In this document: positions 59,204-64,000 of the stretch, in pieces
How the letters are laid out: each line of letters begins with the position of its first letter
Numbering within the stretch: position 1 is the first letter of the stretch
Source: Eretmocerus hayati
Taxonomy: Eukaryota > Arthropoda > Insecta > Hymenoptera > Aphelinidae
Direction of reading: 5' to 3'
Length of the DNA: 64,000 nucleotides
Assembly (NCBI GenBank): GCA_029851415.1
Contig: CM056744.1
Coordinates: forward strand, 88,771,907-88,835,906
The notes under the pieces: generated by a model
The model's database searches: none
Seen by the model: the letters and a program-made list of their open reading frames with translations, nothing else
Told to the model about the DNA's origin: nothing
Position numbers and translations under genes: made by a program

Positions 59204-59234
59204 GGCGCAGTGGAAGCGTGCTGGGCCCATAACC
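59204..59234 (-). promoter_or_regulatory. Primer-binding site, 31 nt complementary to initiator tRNA-Met
   Basis: The plus strand here equals tRNA-iMet from nt 9 to nt 39 (GGCGCAGTGGAAGCGTGCTG then GGCCCATAACC, including the CAT anticodon) and abuts the 5' LTR. Copia of Drosophila is known to be primed by a 39-nt 5' half of this tRNA, pairing over about 15 nt. The match here is twice that length and ends at the same base. Confidence 0.9.
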
Positions 59235-59464
59235 TGTTGGGGTTATGGGTTCACGGGCAAGCCCACAAATAACACAGGGGTTGCACGAAAAGACTGTTTA
59301 TTTAACTAAAGTGAAGGGAATCGATGAGGAGCGATCTGTATGGCGTGCCGTTCTAAGACGTACTTAAGAATGGCCGCTGGCGACGCTCGCGCAGCGACGC
59401 CGCCAGGCGGCCCGGGCGCCATGTTCTGGGCCCGAGCGGGGGATTTGAATCCGCAAATTCAACA
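59235..59464 (-). repeat. 5' LTR of Copia element
   Basis: 230 bp, no difference from the 3' LTR seen by eye. Followed on the plus strand by GAAAA, the second copy of the target duplication. Carries the element's promoter by analogy with other LTR elements. No TATA box was assigned. Confidence 0.95.
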
Positions 59465-62400
59465 GAAAAAAATTATTTTATGATCAAACTAATACTGTCA
59501 ATTTCGTGTTACTTATAGGTATGAGAAAAAATCATTTTACTCACTCAGGAAAATGAGCCGATACAATTCATGTCGAAACGAATTCTTACAGTTTATGACC
59601 AACCAAAAAACACCCCATAGTCCGATTTTGGAAACATTTTCATGACACCCATCATACTTTGAGTTGAGGTGTAGGTAAGATCAATACTTTCGCCACAATT
59701 GTAAAAAAAAATACAATGAACACCAGTCGCGATGAAGATATTACAATTTCAATAGATACCAATTATTTTTGACATAATCATCAGAACACATCGGTGTACA
59801 GTAATAATAATTGCGATTCCGTCCTAAAATTACACCCAATGAACTCGTATATATCAAGAATAAATTTGCCTTCACATTCAAGATAGGTATACACATAATG
59901 CTTATGAGTATACAATTATTCAATATATAGCTCGTATATTTTCATACGGTACTTCTTTCAATGCCCAATTATATACATATAATATTACACCGGAAGCGTA
60001 TCTTCAATCTTCCGCACACGGAAACGCTTCACTTCATTTTTTTTTTTTTTTAATTTCAAAATTTGATTATAAGTATAATCTCTTACTTTAAAAATACACT
60101 TAGCCCAACCCACCTTTTCTCTCATTTCACGATGACTCTGTAATATTTTTCAATTCACCAAAATTGATTTACATGCATACTAACTTTCTCTCTGTCTCTT
60201 TACGTGGATTAAAATTGAAGTAAGACAACGAGGACGAAGACAACGAAAAATTTGCATTAGATTTTGAAGATTCATTTCCGCCTGTTACAACATCATCATC
60301 ATCACCATCATTACAATAGAGATTGCAAAGAGATCGTCAGCTATATCGTCTCATTTCATCTCTTTTTTGTCGTCGTCGTTCTATTATATAGCATAAACTT
60401 ATTTTAAATTCACCTTATATACCATTTAACTTTCGTTACGGATTATCCGATCCGGTCCGATTGCCGATCGTTATATACTAGGTATGTAAAAATCCCATTT
60501 GTATACCATCACTTGTATGCATTCGATTGCAACACACAGCCCTCTCGCGCGATCTGTTTGAAATCGCAAAGTGAATCTTCTCTTCTACTTTCTGCGCAGC
60601 GAATCTTTTGGATCTGTAATCCGGTATATAATACTTGCAGAGCGTGACTAGTCGTTTTTCGATTTCAAATCTCATTTGCAAGAGGACAATTACGAATTCG
60701 ATAGTCGTTAAAGTCGAAATGTTCATGTGTAACCCTTAGCACGTGAATGAATTTAAATTGCGCGCGCTTTTGGTATTATTCTCAAAAACTATGCATTAAT
60801 ACGACAATTTATTCTTGATTTTTCTGTGAATTTTGTAATATGTAAAATTGAAATTTCTCAATGTGTACGATCAGGAAAATTAGAAATTGTGAAATGTGTA
60901 ATGTGTAATGTGAGTTTGTGATTATTATTGTGAAAATTTATGATGGTGATAATCCAGATGAGGATAATGTTCTCTACAGTATTCAGTTTAAAAATTCAAA
61001 TTATTAGAATGCGTGTATCATAAAACATTCATGGATCAAGCAAATACGTGGAATCGTAGAAGAATAGAGTAAAATGAGACAATAGAACGAGTGGTATAAA
61101 TTATAAGTACATTGAAATTGGCTCGTCATGACCGCGCACTGTACTTGTCTATCAAAATGGTATAATTGAAGAGGAGAGTTCGAGAGGAGAATCTGTGTAT
61201 ATAAGAATATAACGGAGTTATGTCAGATCACTCGTTTAGAATAGAACAATTTTCGTCATCAGCTATTCAAGTGAAATTATAGAAAAATATCACCTTTATA
61301 CTTAGCACGTGACTGTGCGCTATAATAATACAGTTTAGAATGTGGCAACGGGCTCTATGATACTATACTCTATTATTATCGAAGAAAAAACTCAAAGGAA
61401 ACCTTACAATTATACTTTTCAAAATTCTCCAACCTTTTTCTGTTTATAGTATCGCGATCGGCTATCGAATGACGGGTCATTGATATCACAATTTAGAAGA
61501 TTATAGATTTGATCAAAGATTGGAATACAAGGATCAAAACGAGGCGCGTATTATGAGAATGAGAGTCGCTATGAGTCACTCGAGCGCTCTAATTTTAAAA
61601 ATAAATCGCTATTGATTTTTTCATTTTCCTAATTGAGTCGAATATTAAAAAAGAAAAAAATAATAATAATAATAATAAAAAAATCGACAAGTGTAATAGA
61701 TTGCTGAATTTAGCATTGCGATCCTTCATACGGGGCATGTATCGCTGGCCAAGACAGGGTGTACGTATATAATAGGCATAATAATACATCCGAGATACGA
61801 ATCTTTACGCGTCGCAGCCCTTATTGCCGGTATGTACTAATGTATCCTGCTTCCTTTCTTTCCGACCATATCAGCTGATGCCACACAATTATATTTGCGG
61901 CAACAGGTTGGTCCTCAGTTGGCCACATGGGCAAATTCTTTTTTTAGCTATTTAACCGTTAAAAATTAAAACGCTACGAATTGAGTATAATAAGTATAAT
62001 AAGCTTTCGGAACGTTATACGAGTCAAGGTATTGATGGGTGATACGCAAACTTCCGATTTGCTACGTGATTTTATGTGACGGAAAAGTGCCGCTATAAGT
62101 ATCTCTTAGGTATTCAATGTTATCATTTTTATAAGAAGTCGTCGTTGTCTCGTACATCAGCGATATGATGAAGAATTCACAGTAAGAAATTGTAGGACAA
62201 GTGAAATTTTTGGAAATATTTTTGAAGCCACCTGAATCCAAAATAAAAAGCCAGAAACCCTGAGCCTTGAGTATGAATTAATGAATCAAAAAATTCACAT
62301 CACACGTTCATTAATTGCAATATATTCAAAATATTCGTTTTAATCGTATGAATTTACTTTCGATGCATTTATTCGCAATTAATTGGTACAATCAAGTACA

Positions 62401-62920
62401 AATGCATAAATGCATTTAGAGCAAAATTTTTAAAATTTTTATCATAAAGTTTGATTAAAATCATGAAAAATTATGTATAACCAGCCTCATATTACTGATC
62501 TTTCATTTATTACTGATTCTTTTAAGTATAGCGGATCACCGAAAACGCACACAGATATTATTGTATTTTCACAAGCAACTCGAGCAACAATTTCCGTATC
62601 ATATTTCAATCAAAAATAAATTACTCGGACAGACATGAGTGACAGTGACACGACTTTTCTCTTGAATAGACATAAATTTCGGATCACAGAGCATATCAAG
62701 TATCGCCAACGCAGGCGTTAAATCTTTTCGATTGCGCAATAAAGACATTTCAAATGTAAGAAAAACTCTATAATAGTGTTTCAGAATGTGGAAGAAGAAA
62801 TATATAGCGGTAGAGTTAACTCCGATTTGCACTAGAGTCGATGTCCCAAGAGGCGTTCCGAGTTTGGTGAAATAAAAAAATTCAAGAAACGCGTACAACT
62901 ACAAAGTGAATAAACGATCC
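59465..62920. other. AT-rich flank, no gene seen
   Basis: Simple-sequence patches (T-run near 60040-60050, CAT/CAC near 60290-60315, TAA run near 61660-61680) in AT-rich DNA. Short frames on both strands lack motifs or splice support. Confidence 0.4.
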
Positions 62921-62951
62921 GATGCGCTGCACGCGGATGCGGGAAACTTTG

Positions 62952-63137
62952 ATGAAAGTTGCGGGTCCAGTTCTGTCTTCTCTCTTTCTCTCGTTTCTCG
63001 TGGGATCTTACACTAGTGATATTTGTGACACTGTCTTGTATTCGAGAAAATATACCAACAATTTATCGAGTCGCTCACAAATGCAGGTGTATGATCCATA
63101 TAGTGTACCAATGATTGAAATTACTTCTGTTTACTGA
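62952..63137 (+). CDS. Possible small secreted peptide or first exon, weak
   Basis: From the ATG at 62952 the frame reads a basic-hydrophobic start (MKVAGPVLSSLFLSFLVGS) that fits a signal peptide, then about 40 polar residues to a stop. An upstream in-frame ATG exists at 62922. A possible donor ATGCAG|GTGTAT near 63086 could make it a first exon of a gene running out of the window. No homology recognised. Confidence 0.25.
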   Translation: MKVAGPVLSSLFLSFLVGSYTSDICDTVLYSRKYTNNLSSRSQMQVYDPYSVPMIEITSVY

Positions 63138-64000
63138 TCTCGGATTATTGACCTACATTTTCGAGTTTTTTTTTCATCCAATTTGAGTTAGAGTACATTG
63201 TGAGTTTTTTAGCGAGGATTTTTCAACAACTGTTGCGAATTTGGATATTTGGGATGATAAGAAATTTAAGAATATTCTTCTGACTTTGAATCGATTTGTT
63301 AATGTTTTTATATATTGTAAATATAATTCATATTCGCAAATTTGATAACGAGCTCGTTATTCTTAATCATGAGCCACATACAGATCATGTACAACTGGAG
63401 CAGGAATTGGATTATTTCAATTAATTCAAAATTCGCGACTTCATGCGGTTTGATTTGCTCGCAAACGAGATTTTAAAGAATAATTAAATTTCCCGGTAAA
63501 TCATGTCGTTTGTTCAGTTTTGCTAATTGTCAATTAAATATGACATCACCCTGTCAATGGTGATGTAAATATTTGTATAGCTGTTTCTTGATCACTCAAT
63601 CGTATCGAAAATTTCAACTCGATAATCATAATATCTATAATTTGAGAAAATATGAGTTTCTTCAAAAACAATTTTGATCGACGATCTGAGTATAAGTACG
63701 TAATCAGCGAAGCATTGGTCAAACGAGATTGAAGGTTAATTAGTTTTTGCACAGATTTTCTCTTCAATAGTTGTGAATAATCATCACTAAAAGTAGCTGA
63801 ATAATCTTGAGAAAGAGCTGTTATGGCTTCAATAAAGAAAAATCAATAGAAATATAATTGTAGCCCATTGTTTACATCATAGACGAACGTTGTTGTCAAA
63901 CAGCTCTTGGCGATGGCAGAATCTTCAATCTTTTCGTGCTGTATCTTCTTATGTACGGATCAACTATCGATAGTGAACACCGTTACTAATACATGCAAGT
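63138..64000. other. AT-rich right edge, no gene seen
   Basis: No supported frame, repeat family or RNA gene. A short hairpin ATGACATCACC...GGTGATGT lies at about 63540-63567. Confidence 0.35.

Larger units (their letters stand above)
51351..59464 (-). mobile_element. Full-length Ty1/copia retrotransposon, 8.1 kb
   Basis: Two direct 230-bp LTRs that look identical by eye, each TGTTG...CAACA, flanked by GAAAA on both sides. On the minus strand the order is 5' LTR (59235-59464), tRNA-iMet primer site, long leader, gag-protease-integrase-RT frame, RNase H in another frame, polypurine tract (51581-51589), 3' LTR. Integrase before reverse transcriptase is the copia order. The lack of LTR differences implies a recent insertion. 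Unusual points are the 31-nt primer site, the 1.9-kb leader with microsatellites and a possible upstream coding exon, and the frame break in RNase H. Confidence 0.95.

Noticed and set aside
58802..59272. Plus-strand frame of 156 codons
   Set aside because: Antisense to the element leader and running through the primer site and into the LTR. GC-rich shadow.

Overview
This window looks like nuclear DNA of an insect, possibly a hymenopteran. The evidence is AT-rich sequence, small phase-consistent exons with GT/AG junctions in kilobase introns, dense MITE-like inverted repeats, and a Ty1/copia retrotransposon with a half-tRNA-iMet primer site. Nothing bacterial is present (no operons, rRNA or CRISPR). 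The species cannot be fixed from sequence alone.

Two host genes were assembled by hand, both on the minus strand. (1) At 25344-37939 lie the last six exons seen of a coiled-coil gene. Its order of blocks (an LEQQ-VI-L helix, an acidic/Ser linker, a REQNELLEFR block) resembles Janus kinase and microtubule-interacting proteins (JAKMIP). All junctions seen are phase 0. The start of the protein is not identified and may lie outside the window. (2) At 1528-20003 nine exons join in frame into a protein of about 458 residues, rich in Cys-X-Cys and CxxC pairs and ending in a short coiled coil. I recognise no family. Its next-to-last intron is 11 kb. One further good exon (22365-22515) lies between the two genes and is unassigned.

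The rest is mostly mobile or repetitive DNA. The 11-kb intron holds a nested system of inverted repeats: an outer pair (about 2600-3919 and 9774-13150), with two other long palindromes between its arms (4727-5682 and 6507-9129) and a hAT-like insertion in the right arm (11005-12868). At 41047-42998 is a 1.95-kb palindrome carrying two convergent tRNA-like modules followed by T-runs. MITE-like elements with TTAA or TA ends are at 14849, 15283, 19432 and 44370, and several families recur within the window.

At 51351-59464 is a full-length Copia-type element on the minus strand: 230-bp LTRs with no difference seen by eye, a 5-bp target duplication, a polypurine tract, a 1678-codon gag-pol frame, and RNase H continuing in another frame. 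Its primer-binding site matches initiator tRNA-Met over 31 nt, ending at nt 39. Its leader of about 1.9 kb has an upstream start in a strong context and splice signals that would join it in phase to gag. These leader and primer features are the most unusual things seen. About 4.5 kb to the right of the element is AT-rich with no convincing gene.
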